This document shows positions 12,385 through 24,639 of a stretch of DNA of 64,000 nucleotides, piece after piece (within the stretch, counting starts at the first letter, position 1; each line of letters begins with the position of its first letter). The notes beneath the pieces were generated by a model, which saw nothing but the letters and a program-made list of their open reading frames with translations, searched no databases and was not told where the DNA came from. The stretch is from Anadara kagoshimensis (lineage: Eukaryota; Mollusca; Bivalvia; Arcoida; Arcidae): contig CM037873.1 in NCBI GenBank assembly GCA_021292105.1, positions 17,538,527-17,602,526 of the forward strand, read 5' to 3'. A program made the position numbers and the translations under genes.

Positions 12385-12735
12385 TTTGTTACCTTGACCT
12401 TTGAACTAGTACTCTGGTTTGCAATTCCATGCACTGTTTTGTCACAGGGAATTAGTTGACCAAGTTTGAGATCAATCATATAAACTTTGTTTATCAACCA
12501 TGTCTTTAAATGACCATAAATCAAATATGTCTATTTATAGTAACTGTGATCTTTTGACCTTGACCTTTGAATCAGTACTCTGGTTTGCAATCCTGTGCAA
12601 TGTTTCATCACAAGAAACAAATTGACCAACTTTAACAATCGGATAAACCTTGTGTTTTTAATGGACAGAAAGGAAATTTCTATTAATAGCAACTGTTACC
12701 TTGACCTTTGACCTGATGACCTGGTTTGCAATCTC
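12385..12735. repeat. TTGACCTTTGA repeats, reverse of the 10780 array
   Basis: ACCTTGACCTTTGAA or close variants recur at about 12392, 12559 and 12700, each followed by CTCTGGTTTGCAAT-like text and ATGTTTCATCACA-like text. The period is about 150-165 bp. These appear to be the same kind of repeat as at 10780-11340, but in the opposite orientation. Confidence 0.55.
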
Positions 12736-12739
12736 ATGC

Positions 12740-13066
12740 ATGCATGAAATTATACTGGAGAACAAGTCATGTCACCAGTGACATCAAAAATATTTTAACC
12801 CAATATAGTAAGGTGTAATAGGTAAATTTTGAACAATAATGGTGCATTTTTGTATGGTACATTTTGATAAGGATAGGTTCCCCAAGTCAGCCATTTGCAT
12901 ATTTCATGAATATATTATACTGGAGAACAAGTCATGTCACCAGTGACATTAAAAAAATATTTTAACCCATTATAGTAAGGTCTAATAGGTGAATTTTGAA
13001 CAATAATGGTGCATTTTTGTATGGTACATTTTGATAAGGATAGGTTCCCCCAAGTCAGCCATTTGC
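12740..13066. repeat. Two-copy tandem duplication, period ~161 bp
   Basis: TATACTGGAGAACAAGTCAT begins copy 1 at 12751 and copy 2 at about 12917. Both run through TTTTAACCC, ACAATAATGGTGCATTTTTG and GGTTCCCC to CAGCCATTTGCAT, with few differences. This points to a recent duplication or array remnant inside the element. Confidence 0.85.
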
Positions 13067-13284
13067 ATTTAGGTAAGTTGAAGCAAAATCTAGAGAAATA
13101 AAAGTGATTTGGTTTTACAAAAATTTACTTGTATTCCAATATTTTTTGTATTTAAAATCAAGTCATTATTTAACAAGCTACAACTTAAAACTGGAATTTC
13201 AAAGTTAAAGTGATATGAAGGAATTTATATAATGAACTTTGTGATAATGCCAATTATACCCCCCCCCAGCCCCCATGTCATTTT

Positions 13285-13405
13285 TAGTCCCCTACCGGAG
13301 GGGACTTTAGGTTTGCACTCTCTCTGTCCGTCCGTCTGTCTGTCCGTCTGTCTGTCTGTCCGCCCGTCCGTCCGTCCATCTGTCCGTCCGTCCGTCCGTC
13401 TTGTC
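13285..13405. repeat. Hairpin plus TCTG/CCGT microsatellite; possible 5' end of another element
   Basis: AGTCCCCTACCGGAGGGGAC is a foldback, followed by TTTAGGTTTGCACTC and about 80 bp of TCCGTC/TCTGTC repeats. A hairpin followed by a CCGTC tract is also how the elements at 10269 and 41481 begin, so this may be the head of a third Helentron-like family inserted here. No matching 3' end was identified. The frames on both strands through it are repeat artefacts. Confidence 0.5.
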
Positions 13406-15520
13406 ACGCCTCAGTTTTCCACACTTATTTTCTAAAATCATTTAGATATTCTCAAGTGCTCTAACTTCGTGGTAGCATCAAGTTCGTGGCATTTTGTTTA
13501 CACTGGATATCAATCATAGGAAGTACATCACTGCACATGTTCAAAGTCAAAAAGGCGCCATAAGTGTTTAACTTCCTATTTTCGTTAGAAAAAAATTAAA
13601 ATATGTTTAAAAATTACGAAAATATGTAAAAATATCCGAAATTTAAATTTTTAGACAAATTTTACTATTCCCAAATTATTCTTAAACTATCTCATTATTT
13701 TTTCGTCACATGTAAAATAAATCAAGATGTAAACTATGTCGTCTGTAAATAGAGTCTCTGACTTATTTATTTGATCCTGGTTTGAAACATTTAGTACCAG
13801 GTAAATATAGTTTGTAATGAAATCAAAAACCTGTGACACTTACGCCATTTTCAGTAAAATATTATGCATTTTTGACTATATAATATGATGTAAAAACGGG
13901 TGTGAAAACGAGGTCAATTGCTCATGTCATACCGGAAGTGTATGATCGTTTTTTCTTGTTATAAATTTTATTTTTTAATAAATTCTATTGTAAATCTAAA
14001 CTAGACTACTTAAAATATTTCTTTTAGAAAAATTTTTGGTATGTGTGTCTACCATGATGAGTTGCAGATCAAGTTAGCGTTTCATTTGTCCTTTGAAGAG
14101 GAGGGAATTACTGTTTTACTTGTCTTTCCGTCCATCTTTACTTCCATTCAGACTTGTACCCTGCTTCGAAGAAAAGGGGTGTCCTTCCGTTTGTCTTTCC
14201 TTTTGTTCATCCGAAACAAAGATATTAATTTTATAACAGTTTCCTCAGAAATAGAAATAGTAATTGAAATTTTGCATGCCAGTTTAGTATGAGGTCCCAT
14301 ACCACAAGTACCTACCGGGTATATCAAGTCTGTAGAACATCTACTTAGTGTTTCCTGACTTAGTATATTTTTCAACATTTGTAGTCATAAGTTCAAAATT
14401 TTCGTGAGAAAGTATATTTTTCAACATTCATGGTTTATAGTTGAAATGTATTGTAAAAGTTTTCTCAGCAACTACAAATCACAACCACGTGAATTTTTGT
14501 ATGCTATTTTTTTTCCAGTATGAGGTCTCATGCCACAGTCATTGATTACAAGTCTGCCAGATCTGCACTTCACTTTTTGTTTGTATTCCAACATATGTTA
14601 AAAGCAAGGGTATACTAATTGAGTAGTAGCTCATAGATTTGTTGTTTTTATACTTTTATACTCCCAAAAAATGAATCCGCTCTGTTTCTTGAAAAGAAAT
14701 TGTCTGATGTTAAACTTCACAGAATTGTGATCCACCTGCAGTAGGTGATCCTTTAGGGTGTCAAGTTTTCGAAATGGCCATGTTGTCATGGAAACCGAAA
14801 AAATGTGAAACTCTTTAACTCAGTATTGACCATTACTAATCAACAAATTCACTTAATACTGGTACCATAGCATTTTGGTATAAAGAACTTTTGGATTTTG
14901 CCATTGTTTCTATAGTAACTGATCACAAAACACAATCTGATTGATTGAAAAAAACCATTACAAATCAAGTATTGAAGATAGAGTTTTGAAACTTGGTATA
15001 CATCCTAACTACAAATGGTACAGTTGACCTTAATCAGCTGACCTACTTTTCACAGTTCAGTGATTTGCCTTAGAACTTCACAGTTCTTTATAGTTAAGAT
15101 AAGAGTTGTAAACTTGGTACATATCCATTTCACAATGAGCTGCTTCACATGACATGTAACCGTTTGACCTACACAGTTGACCCGATGTTACTCGACCTGT
15201 ATCTGGCTCACAAAGCCGTAGCTGAAATGAACTTGTCACATTTTATTTATCTAATTTTCATTTGTGCAATCTGTTTCATCATGTGCTTGCATGAGAATTC
15301 AGATCTGCACACATTTGGATGGTGTAGTATACACAGTCTTTTTTCCAGATAGTTTAAAAAAGTGTTTTTATGTCTAATAGCTTACCATCCTCATCAAATT
15401 GATATAAAGCTTGAACAAATTAGAAATGGTTTGGTATACTGAAAAATAAGTCTAAAATGGAGGTGTACATGTACAATGTTCAGAGTATTTTTGTTTCAAC
15501 TGTATTTGTAGATTATTAAC
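13406..15520. other. Non-coding Helentron interior or nested repeat DNA
   Basis: A second hairpin-like head (CTTCGAAGAAAAGGGG) is seen at 14162-14180. The rest is AT-rich with scattered short repeats (TATGAGGTCCCATACCAC at 14288 and TATGAGGTCTCATGCCAC at 14519). No gene is supported. Confidence 0.35.
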
Positions 15521-15654
15521 AGCCATGCCTAGAAAGAGAACTTGGAAGGTGTCAAAGGCAAAGACAGGAGATGTTAATCCACAAAGGAAACAGAAATGTT
15601 TGGCAGAAGTGGATGGTGAGGAGACTGTCCTCTTAAAAAACAGTAAAACAAATT

Positions 15655-15765
15655 TAAGCCCGAAAGGGAAAACTTAAGCCCGAAAGGGAAAACTAATTTA
15701 AGCCCGAAAGGGAAAACACTAGATGCCCGAAAGGGAAAACTACTAGAAGCCCGAAAGGGAAAACT
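15655..15765 (+). repeat. Five-copy repeat of AGCCCGAAAGGGAAAACT
   Basis: Four units match GCCCGAAAGGGAAAACT exactly and one differs by one base at its end (AAAACA). They are separated by 2 to 8 variable bases. If translated in one frame it would give repeated Pro-Lys-Gly-Lys-like residues, but the spacers break the frame. It lies at the start of the Helentron coding region. It is not a CRISPR array: the spacers are too short and the genome is eukaryotic. Confidence 0.8.
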
Positions 15766-15959
15766 AATGAAATTGCAAATGAATTCAAATGAAATTGTGC
15801 ATACTAAACAAAAAACTAATGAAATCTCAAATGAATTGTCAAATGTATTACCAGAAACTGGAGATATGGCACAAAAAAATAAACTAGCTAAAGTAAATTA
15901 CATACTGAAGATCCACTGTTTCTTTTCTCTGATTTTAATCAAAATGATTCAGCTTTCCC

Positions 15960-16549
15960 ACATATTCTAGAGGAGTACAGTGTACATGTAATGCATTGTG
16001 TCAGTCATCTTAATGCAAAATGATAATCCATAATTCAATATGTTGAATGCAGTTTTATTTGAAGGTGATGAGTTGTATAGAACTCGTATAGCTGAACTTA
16101 AATCAGAAAATAAACTTGTGTCCCATTTACTGATGTTTGATGAACTTCCACAACAGTTTCTACCTCCTCTGGGAAAATTACGTAACTTATATGAATCTAT
16201 ATGTGGAACACTTACACATACAAATTTCTCTGATACAGATGGTGTCTTCAATCTCAGAGAAGGAATTGAATCCTTGTTTGGTACTGGGAATGCAGGATTA
16301 ATTTTAGTTTCTGGTTTGTGCTCAGCATTGTTTATGAACAATAATAAAATTACATTTTTTGATTCTCATTCTCACAACTTGTCTGGTTTATCTGCTGCAG
16401 AAGGAAAGGCTGTTTGTGTTAAATTTCATAATATTGACCAATTAATTCATTATCTTTATTCATATTATAGAAGTTGTCAGATTGATATCCTAACTCAGTT
16501 TGAAATCTTGCCCCTTTGGACTAGGAAAGATGTGCCACATGTGAATTAG
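15960..16549 (+). pseudogene. Helentron N-terminal cysteine-peptidase-like region (OTU/C76-like), broken
   Basis: An open frame (16040-16549) encodes a region ending in FFDSHSHNLSG and GKAVCVKF, the histidine-containing end of OTU-like or C76-like cysteine peptidases. Just upstream, in another frame (15969-15998), RGVQCTCNAL looks like the catalytic Cys helix. The intervening sequence has stop codons and at least one frameshift, so this copy is dead. Peptidase domains fused N-terminally to Helitron proteins are known in animals; their role in transposition is unclear. No other catalytic residue could be assigned. Confidence 0.55.
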
Positions 16550-16599
16550 AAAATTCTACTTCAGGACAACTTCAAAAATATTTTGATTACCAAAGTGGT

Positions 16600-17480
16600 A
16601 TGCAAGAAGAAAAAAATAAATCTATATTAAAGAAACAGATACAACAAGAAAAGAAAAAAATATATGCAGTCTTATATGAAAAATAGACGACAAGACAAAA
16701 TGTTTAAAGAGTCACAGAGGAAGCTGACTTTGACTTGTATGCAAAAAGCAAGATTAAATAGAGAATATAAACAAATAGAATTGACCAACAAACAAGAAAT
16801 AAGAAAACATGACAAGATCAGATATTAGAAAGGGAAAGAACTTTAAAAACTAAACAAAGCTAGAGCAAGTGAAGATTACAAAAAGAAAGAACTTTTATAA
16901 ACAAAAACCAGACAGAATGAAAACCAAAAAAAGATAGAAAGAGAAAGAACTTTAAAAACTATGCAAATCTAGGAACAGGCAGATTACAAAAAGAAAGAAT
17001 CTCTTTATAAACAAAAAACCAGACAGAATGAAAACCAAAAAAAGATAGAAAGAGAAAGAACTTTAAAAACTATGCTTAAATCTAGAGAACAGGCAGATTA
17101 CAAAAAGAAAGAATCTCTTTATAAACAAAAAACCAGACAGAATGAAAACCAAAAAAAGATAGAAAGAGAAAGAACTTTAAAAACTATGCAAATCTAGAGC
17201 AAGTGAAGATTACAAAAAGAAAGAATTCTCTATAAACAAAAAACCAGACAGAATGAAAACCAAAAAAAGATAGAAAGAGAAAGAACTTTAAAAACTAAAC
17301 ACAAAGCTAGAGCAAGTGAAGATTACAAAAAGAAAGAACTTTTGTGTAAACAAAAAACCAGACAGGATGAAAACCAAAAAAAGTTAGAAAGAGAAAGAAC
17401 TTTAAAAACTAAACACAAAGCTAGAGCAAGTGAAATATGTAAGGAGAAAGAAAGATTACACAAACAGGAAAGTAGAAAAC
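16600..17480 (+). pseudogene. Lys/Glu-rich tandem-repeat (coiled-coil-like) region of the Helentron protein
   Basis: The DNA unit contains AACCAGACAGAATGAAAACC, then AAAAAAAGATAGAAAGAG, AAAGAACTTTAAAAACTA and GATTACAAAAAGAAAGAA. At least five copies occur at about 16905, 17024, 17143, 17245 and 17358, spaced 102-119 nt. Translation gives charged text such as ERERTLKTKHKARASE. Several spacings are not multiples of three, so copies are out of frame with each other. Only the last stretch (from 17342) is open. Confidence 0.7.
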
Positions 17481-17481
17481 G

Positions 17482-18150
17482 CAATAGGTCATTAGAAAGA
17501 ATTGCTGATCAAAATCGGAAACGCTTGAAAAGGCAAGATGCTGTTTTTGTTGAAGACGAATTTATTCAAGTTCAATATAAAAAGTATGGAAGTTCTTTGG
17601 ATGACTGCATAAGTATGTTTCAAAGAGAATCAAGTGTTGGACCTATATATGTTTGCACATCTTGTCAACAAACATGGTTTGCCAATAGTGTTAGAAAATT
17701 ACCTGAACTAAGTGATAAAGACAAATATATGTACAGGATATAGATCTGTTGATAATAAGGAATGGATATGTAATACTTGCTTTTTGTCAATAAAGGAAGG
17801 TAAAATACCACGTTTATCTGTTGTAAATGGTATGAAATGGCCTGAAAAACCAGATATATTGAATCTCCACCCTCTTGAAGAGAGACTTGTGTCACTAAGA
17901 ATACCGTTCATAGAAATACGAGAACTACCTAGAGGTGGTCAATTGTCTGCTAAAGGAAACATAGTAAATGTACCAGTAGATATTCAACCTACAATAAATG
18001 CTCTTCCTCGTCAGTTTGATGAAAATGTTACTATAGCAGTAAAGTTAAAAAAACGCATTTCTCATAAGTCAAGTGTATTTATTGAAAATGTCAGACCAGC
18101 AAGAGTTATTGCTGCATTGGAATGGTTAATGAATCATAGTGACATGTATA
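17482..18150 (+). pseudogene. Helentron DUF6570-like domain with CxxC pairs, one frameshift
   Basis: The frame open to 17743 carries CTSC (about 17656). After a shift at about 17712-17743 the next frame reads WICNTC, then KIPRLSVVNGMKWPEKPDIL, then LVSLRIPFIEIRELPRGGQL, NVPVD, ALPR and VRPARVIAALEWL. This order matches the DUF6570 region found N-terminal to Helitron_like_N in animal Helitrons. It may be a zinc-binding domain. The frameshift inactivates it. Confidence 0.65.
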
Positions 18151-18379
18151 AAAATGCAGGTATTCAAATTGACAATCATTGGCAAGAAAATATCACCAAC
18201 AGTTTGGATGATACTGTGAAAGAATTGACTGGAACAGCTGATACAATGCATAACACTGATGACAATGAACCAGAAAACGACCCCTTTTGTGAAATACAAA
18301 GTGAAAGTGCTATTGAAGGAAATGCTGATACACTTCTAGAAGATGCAAACTTAGATACAAATAAGACATATATTTTTGC

Positions 18380-19500
18380 TCCAGGAGAAAATCAGAAACC
18401 TCTTAGTATGTTTGAGGATGAAAATTTTGAGTATTTGTGCTTCCCTACCATTTTCTGTGGACAAAAAAGACCAGCAAATGATGAAAGAATAGTCCCAGTT
18501 AATTACAGTGATATAGCCAAATGGGAATTAAGAAGTGTTGACAGACGAGCCGCAAGATCAGTACCAAACATATTTACAAAACTTAAAAAGATCCAAGCTA
18601 AACAAGTCAGTGACAAAACAAATTTTGCTTTGAGAAGATGTAAAACTGAAGGTAAAAAGATAACAGCTGCTTGTGCTCGAGATTCGGTTAAGCGTGAACA
18701 TATTGCCAGACTGAATGAGGGTTATTACATATTCAGGACATTACGTAATTCACCTGCATATTTAGCAGCAATCTTTGCAATGATTCGCCAGCTAGGTCTT
18801 CCAACATACTTTATGTCTTTGTCTTCAGCAGATACGCGATGGCCTGATTTATTGAAAACTCTTGCAAATTTAAATGAAGATATATGTACTGAAGATAATG
18901 TACTTGATGCAGATTGGCATACCAAATCAAAGTTGGTTCAGAAGGACCCAGTGACATGCAGCAGATATTTTGATCACAGAGTACAACTTTTTATTAATCT
19001 TGTTTTAAAGAGTATTCACAATCCACTTGGAAAAGTTACTGATGTTTTCAGAAGAGTTGAGTTTCAACATCGAGGATCTCCTCATATTCACATGCTTATT
19101 TGGACTGAAAATGCACCAAAATACAAAAAAAGCAATGAAACACAAGATAAAATATAGAGTTTGTAAACAAGCACATAACCTGTTCCATTAATAATGAAGA
19201 CCAAGAACTTCAAGAATTAATTGATTTACAAGTTCATAAACACTCAAAGACATGTAAAAAGAAAGGCAAATCAGTTTGTCGTTTTGGGTTTCCTCTTCCA
19301 CCTCTTCCTGAAACCATGCTTTTAGAACCGTTAGAAACAGATGTAGATGATTACAAAAAAAAGTACAGTGAACTACAACAAAAAATGAATGAGTATAAAG
19401 ATGGATGCAATCTGACATATGCGAATTCCTTATACAAGTTGTAGGATTATCAGAAGATGAATACATAAAGTGCATAAGAGCTTCACTTAAAGGCCTAAAA
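18380..19500 (+). pseudogene. Helentron Rep: Helitron_like_N and HUH endonuclease region, frameshifted
   Basis: This part encodes the Helitron_like_N domain (FALRRC ... RNSPAYLAAIFAMIRQLG, LPTYFMSLSSADTRWPDLLK) and the HUH motif within RGSPHIHMLIW (about 19072-19104). The two histidines bind the catalytic metal of rolling-circle Rep proteins. The frame ends at TAG 19155-19157, but homologous text (EFVNKHITC..., then CRFGFPLPPLPE) resumes in the next frame. At least two more shifts occur before 19527. The protein nicked and joined single strands; this copy could not. Confidence 0.8.
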
Positions 19501-20250
19501 TATTTCTGAAAAGAAATCCATCAGAAATGAGGGTAAATTATTACAATTCAACATTATTGAAAGCATGGAAGGCTAATCTTGACATTCAATTTGTTCTTGA
19601 TCCATATGCATGCGCCATGTATATTGTTTCATACATAAGCAAATCTCAGAGAGGAATCAGTTCCATGCTGGAAAAAGCCTCTAATGAAGCAGTACAAGGA
19701 AACATGGATTTGCGTAGACAGGTTCGACATATTGGCAACAAATTTTTAAATTTTGTTGAAGTTAGCGCCCAAGAGGCCTGTTATCTAGTGTTGCAAATGC
19801 CTTTGACACTAAGTTCACGGGATGTTGTCTTTATAAACACTTCCCTAAAGATGATAGAGTTTTTTATTGAAAGACCAGTCTCAGCTAGAGGAATTACCAC
19901 CGATTCCACAGATATTGAAGCAAATAACATGATTAAACGTTATGCAAATCGGCCAAAAATGCTAGAAAACTGGTGCTTAGCTGATGTGATTTCACAGCTT
20001 GAAATCAAATTTCCTGAAAAGCTTGATAATAATGAAGAAAATAATGATGACCAGCTTGATACACAAGATGAATTAGAATTCTCAGATGAAGCTGTGTTAC
20101 TAAAATTAAAAAATGGCATTATTATTAGAAGACGTAAAACACAAAAAGTTATCAGATATGTACATTACAGTAAAAAACTAATGCAGAAAATTATTACAGG
20201 GAAAAACTTATGCTTTTTATTCCTTGGCGTAATGAATCAACAGATTTGCT
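19501..20250 (+). pseudogene. Helentron Rep: two-tyrosine catalytic region
   Basis: In this open stretch, DPYACAMYIVSYISKSQ holds the pair of tyrosines, four residues apart, and the following Lys, which is the Y2 signature of Helitron Rep. Downstream text (AQEACYLVLQMPLTLSSRDV) matches the usual linker before the helicase. The reading frame shifts again at 20210-20300, where two frames overlap. Confidence 0.75.
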
Positions 20251-22060
20251 TGGGTTTGAATCTTATGAACAGCATTATTTGTACAAAAGACATTTTATAG
20301 CTGCAAAACAAAATGAGTATGAACACCATATGGAAGAATTAGAACAGGCTAGATTACAAGCAGAAAGTGATGATCTAGATTATGATGAAGTAGCACCAAA
20401 TACAGAACATGTTGAGGCTAATGATGAAGAAGAAGGCTCTGTTTTATCTGATGAATTTGTACATTTTGATCCTGACAGTTCTGCACATCGGTATTACGAT
20501 ATTGGCCCAGATATTGGATTGACTACAACATCACATGACATAGAAACAAGTTTGACCAGACTTTCAGATGATGATTATCGACAAATGATGAGATCATTAA
20601 ATATCAAACAAAGAGAATTTCACAATCATGTAGTGCAGTGGATTACAACTCGTCAGGAGCCTATTTATGCATTCCTATCAGGTGGTGCTGGAGTTGGCAA
20701 ATCTGTAGTGATAAACGCTTTGTACCAAACTTTACACCGTACTTTATGTTCAGAAGAAGGTGACAACCCAGATGATGTCAGAATTTTGCTTTGTGCAATA
20801 ACTGGAAAAGCAGCATTTAATATTAAAGGGGTAACTATTGCATCTGCATTTCACCAGAAGATGTACCAAGCACAGCAACATATGCACGCTGATGAATTAA
20901 ATTCCTTCAGAACAAAGTACAGAAATTTGTCTGTTATAATTATCGATGAAATATCAATGGTTGGTAATCAAAAACTTGCATTTATTCATGAAAGATTGAC
21001 TCAACTCACGGGTACTAAACAAGATTTTGGTGGCATTAGTATTATAGCTGTGGGAGATTTGTTTCAGTTGTCACCTGTTTGTGATGGATGGATTTTTCAT
21101 GATCTGAAAGGGCCCGGTCAGGGTTTTGCTTCAAACTTGTGGAAAAAACATTTTCAAATGTTTGAACTCTTTGAAATAATGAGACAAAAAGATGACAAGT
21201 CTTTTGCTGAGTTTCTTAATCGCTTACGTCGTGATACACTGACTGACTTGGACAAATCACTTATTCAATCTCTTCATAAAGATAAAACCAGTGAAGATTA
21301 TCCAAAACATGCCCCACATTTATTCATTGAAAATGCCAGAGTTGATCAATTTAACACTGAACTGATGCTTTCATTGTTGTATGAGAAAGTTACTGTAAAT
21401 GCAGACACAGCTGTTTTGTCCTCCACAAAACTATCAACAGATGTAAAAAATGCACTCCTTGGTGGGTTATCTAAAAAGCACACTGATACAGGTGGTCTTG
21501 CTTTCCAATTGACAATTGCAGTTAATATGACATATGACATATCTGTTAACCTGGATACATCAGATGGTTTAACTAATGGTTCTACTTGCAGAGTGATGAA
21601 AATTGAATATAAAGAATCCCAAAAACGACCTGCTATTGTATGGGTACTGTTTGATGATGCTAATGTTGGCTATCTCGTCGTAATCAATACAGGCATATTT
21701 ATTCAGTAGGAATTGACAAATCTTGGACACCATCTTTGAAACAAAACGTACTTTCCTAAAAAACAGAAGAACTTATGAGAGAATTCAATTTCCATTATTT
21801 CCATCTGCAGCAAAGACTGTTCATAAGGCACAAGGTTGTACAGTCAATGAATTAGTTGTTGATTTGGCTCAGTCAGGTAGAAATAGAAAAATTCCTCATA
21901 TACACTATGTAGCATTATCTAGAGTACGTACACAGGCAAATTTACATATAGTAGACTTCAATGAGAATGCATACTGTGTTGACAAAAATGTTGAAGAGGA
22001 AATGAACAGATTACAAAGTGAAGCACAGATGAAATTGTGTTATGAACCAGTATATGAGGT
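20250..22060 (+). pseudogene. Helentron PIF1-like superfamily 1B helicase, one frameshift
   Basis: Walker A is GGAGVGKS (about 20682-20705) and Walker B is IIIDEISMV (about 20938-20964). GDLFQLSPV follows as motif III. After a frame change between 21709 and 21723, AAKTVHKAQGCTVNELVVD and YVALSRVRTQANLHI give motifs V and VI. This is the 5'-to-3' DNA helicase that unwinds the transposon during rolling-circle replication. All motifs survive, so the break is probably recent compared with the upstream part. Confidence 0.85.
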
Positions 22061-22730
22061 AACATCAGAACATGTTGTAACAATAGCCTTTAACAATGCC
22101 AGATCACTGCATAAACATTTTAAAGATGCACAGTCAGATCCAAATATCCAGGCAGCTGATATAATAGGCTTTGCTGAATCGTGGCTGAATTGCAATGATG
22201 ATACCAGCCATTATGAATTAGATGGTTTCAAATTGTTTCGAAATGATCAACCAAATTGTACCCATAGACCTCACCATGGCCTTGCATGTTATGTAAAAGA
22301 AACATTAAATGTATCTGTTATTGGTGAGTTTTCGTCAGATAAATTGGAATTTACATGCCTAAAAATTGAAAGTAATCATTTAATGCTGAAATTGATAATT
22401 TTGTACAAAAAACCAACTTGCTCACTAAATGAGTTCAAATGTTTACTGAACAATCATTTACTGCCTATTATTGCACATAGCTGCATCAGTGGTAACACTG
22501 TTATTGTTGGAGATTTTAATTTTGATTTAAAAAATGGACACCATCAATTTTTAAACTACATGATAGAAACTTTTTCCTGCAGACAAATAGTTCAGAAATC
22601 AACAACTAAATATGGATCTTGTACAGATTTGATATTTACTAATATGAAAGTAGAACATCATGATGTTTTAGAATGCTTCTGGTCAGATCATAAGATCATT
22701 TATTGTTCTGTATCAAACTCTGAATTCTAA
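22061..22730 (+). pseudogene. Helentron C-terminal endonuclease/exonuclease/phosphatase (EEP) domain
   Basis: In frame with the end of the helicase come FNNARSLHKHF, DIIGFAESWLN (catalytic Glu), HHGLACYVKE, VIVGDFNFDL (Asp and Asn of the GDFN motif), GSCTDLIFTN and WSDHKIIYCSV (final catalytic His), then TAA at 22728. The set resembles the apurinic-type endonuclease of non-LTR retrotransposons. A C-terminal EEP domain is what separates Helentron/Helitron2 from ordinary Helitrons. All the motifs I can name are intact. Confidence 0.85.
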
Positions 22731-24639
22731 ATAAATTGAGTCAGAATACATAGTTCATCCCGTAAAACTCGCATAAGTTACTTTTCAACAGTACTACAGA
22801 GGAACGTTTTGTTCCCCTGTCTTGCTGTTGATGTGGGTGGTTGTGCAAATGATTGAGTTTCCACCCAAACTTTTCTCTCTTGTTTCGTCACATTGTGTAA
22901 TGTTGATTGTACTCTGTTCTTTTTTATAACATTTAGGTTAATTTTCTTTTAACTAAATGTTAATTTATTACTAAATAATTCTTTTTAGACTTTCATTCTC
23001 AAGACCATTTTTTATAAAGTTCTTTATTAACCATTTGTTCATATGTCTTTATATTCAACATTTTGTACATTTATCACATAAATTATTTTTACCTTATCTT
23101 GAGAGCTTAGGCACCTTAAGGCAATACTTTAGTTTTAATTTTACAAAATTAATGTAATTATTGTAGCCATTTTAAAGTTGTATGTAGAAGTTAAATGAAA
23201 GTTGAGCCTTATTATGACTAAGTTCTATGCAAGACATCTTAATCTTGTTTACTTTTTGAAATCTTTAAACTTTAAATGTTATTGTAGAAAGAACAGAAGT
23301 ATGATACATGTATATAAACAATATTTCTTTGATGTGTGTGTTGGTTTCGTTATTACATTTTTTGTTTTCATTTTTCATTTTGTATAAACTTGTACATCTT
23401 TACTGTTTATTTCATGTTACATTTGTGTATATATTACAGGAAAATTAATTCAATGTGTGATAACATCAGATTTCATCAAACAATGAAAACTAAATGTTCC
23501 TGTATAATAAATTGGTTCACTAATAACCTGATTCTATGTAAAAATATAAGACAATATATGAACAAAGAGACTTACTTATTAACATTATAAGCTATATTAT
23601 TGTTACATAAATGTATCAAAGAAAGTCTGAATATTGTTAGCAACTCCAGCCAAGCATTGTTTTGTGCATCATATGATTTTTCTGTACATATATCTCAGAA
23701 TTGTATGATCTGTGAAACATAACTTTATTGTATATACTTCAATGTTATATTTGTATTTCATCAATCACAGATTCATTATGTTAATAAGTAAACATAAACT
23801 GTCATAGCAAGATTTATATATGCCCACTGTACTTTACATGCATTTCATCATAATGTGTTTGTTTTTTGTGTTAAACTTTATGATATCGCTTATATACATA
23901 TATATCAGTGTATGATTAGATTATAAAACATTATCATCACCTTAAGTTGATAAATATTATTAAGTATTAATAAATGCGAAACAAACTTGTTAACAGGTAA
24001 GTATTTCAGTAAAGGTCAATGGCACAGCATTAATTTGCTTGTAAACCTTGCTGATACTATTTACAATCTCACAAACAGGTAAGTAATACATTTCAGTGAA
24101 GGTCAATGGCACAGCATTAATTTGCTTGTAAACCTTTGTTGAATGAAAAAGTGCATATATTTCATTAAAAGTGTAAAAGTTATCCTTAGGTGGTAATATT
24201 TTGTTTATAATTATCATATACATAAATATAAATTAAGTATGGTAAACACTGTTTCAGTATCAATTTTATGCATTACAATGCCTACCAGGTAAAATTGATA
24301 ATACTGATCATGAAATAATAAAATTTATTTGATAATATAAGAATTGATTATGGCAATAATATATTTTTCATTAGATCCTAATACACTTGATTCTGCCAAT
24401 ATTTTATCTGCCTTGCATTATCTGATTTGATACAACTATAATTATGTTTTTTTAAGAAATAAATTTAATCATTCAAACTTGAATGTATTACTTGTTATAT
24501 CATTGGTCTGTTATCCTTCATTTATAGCAACCATTATAGCAGTTTAAGACAACATTAAATAAAAATTTTGAATGCATTGAAATCTTGTCAAGTTTATGTA
24601 AAAATTATTCCTTGATTGCCATACTAACCACATGAAACC
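22731..24639. other. Helentron 3' non-coding region
   Basis: AT-rich with no gene. It contains an imperfect duplication: AACAGGTAAGTA then GGTCAATGGCACAGCATTAA and TTTGCTTGTAAACC at 23993-24046, repeated at 24075-24138. Confidence 0.5.

Noticed and set aside
13225..13435. Open frames on both strands
   Set aside because: Both are translations of the TCTG/CCGT microsatellite.
15655..15765. Possible CRISPR array
   Set aside because: Spacers of 2-8 bases, a eukaryotic context and a position inside a transposon rule it out.
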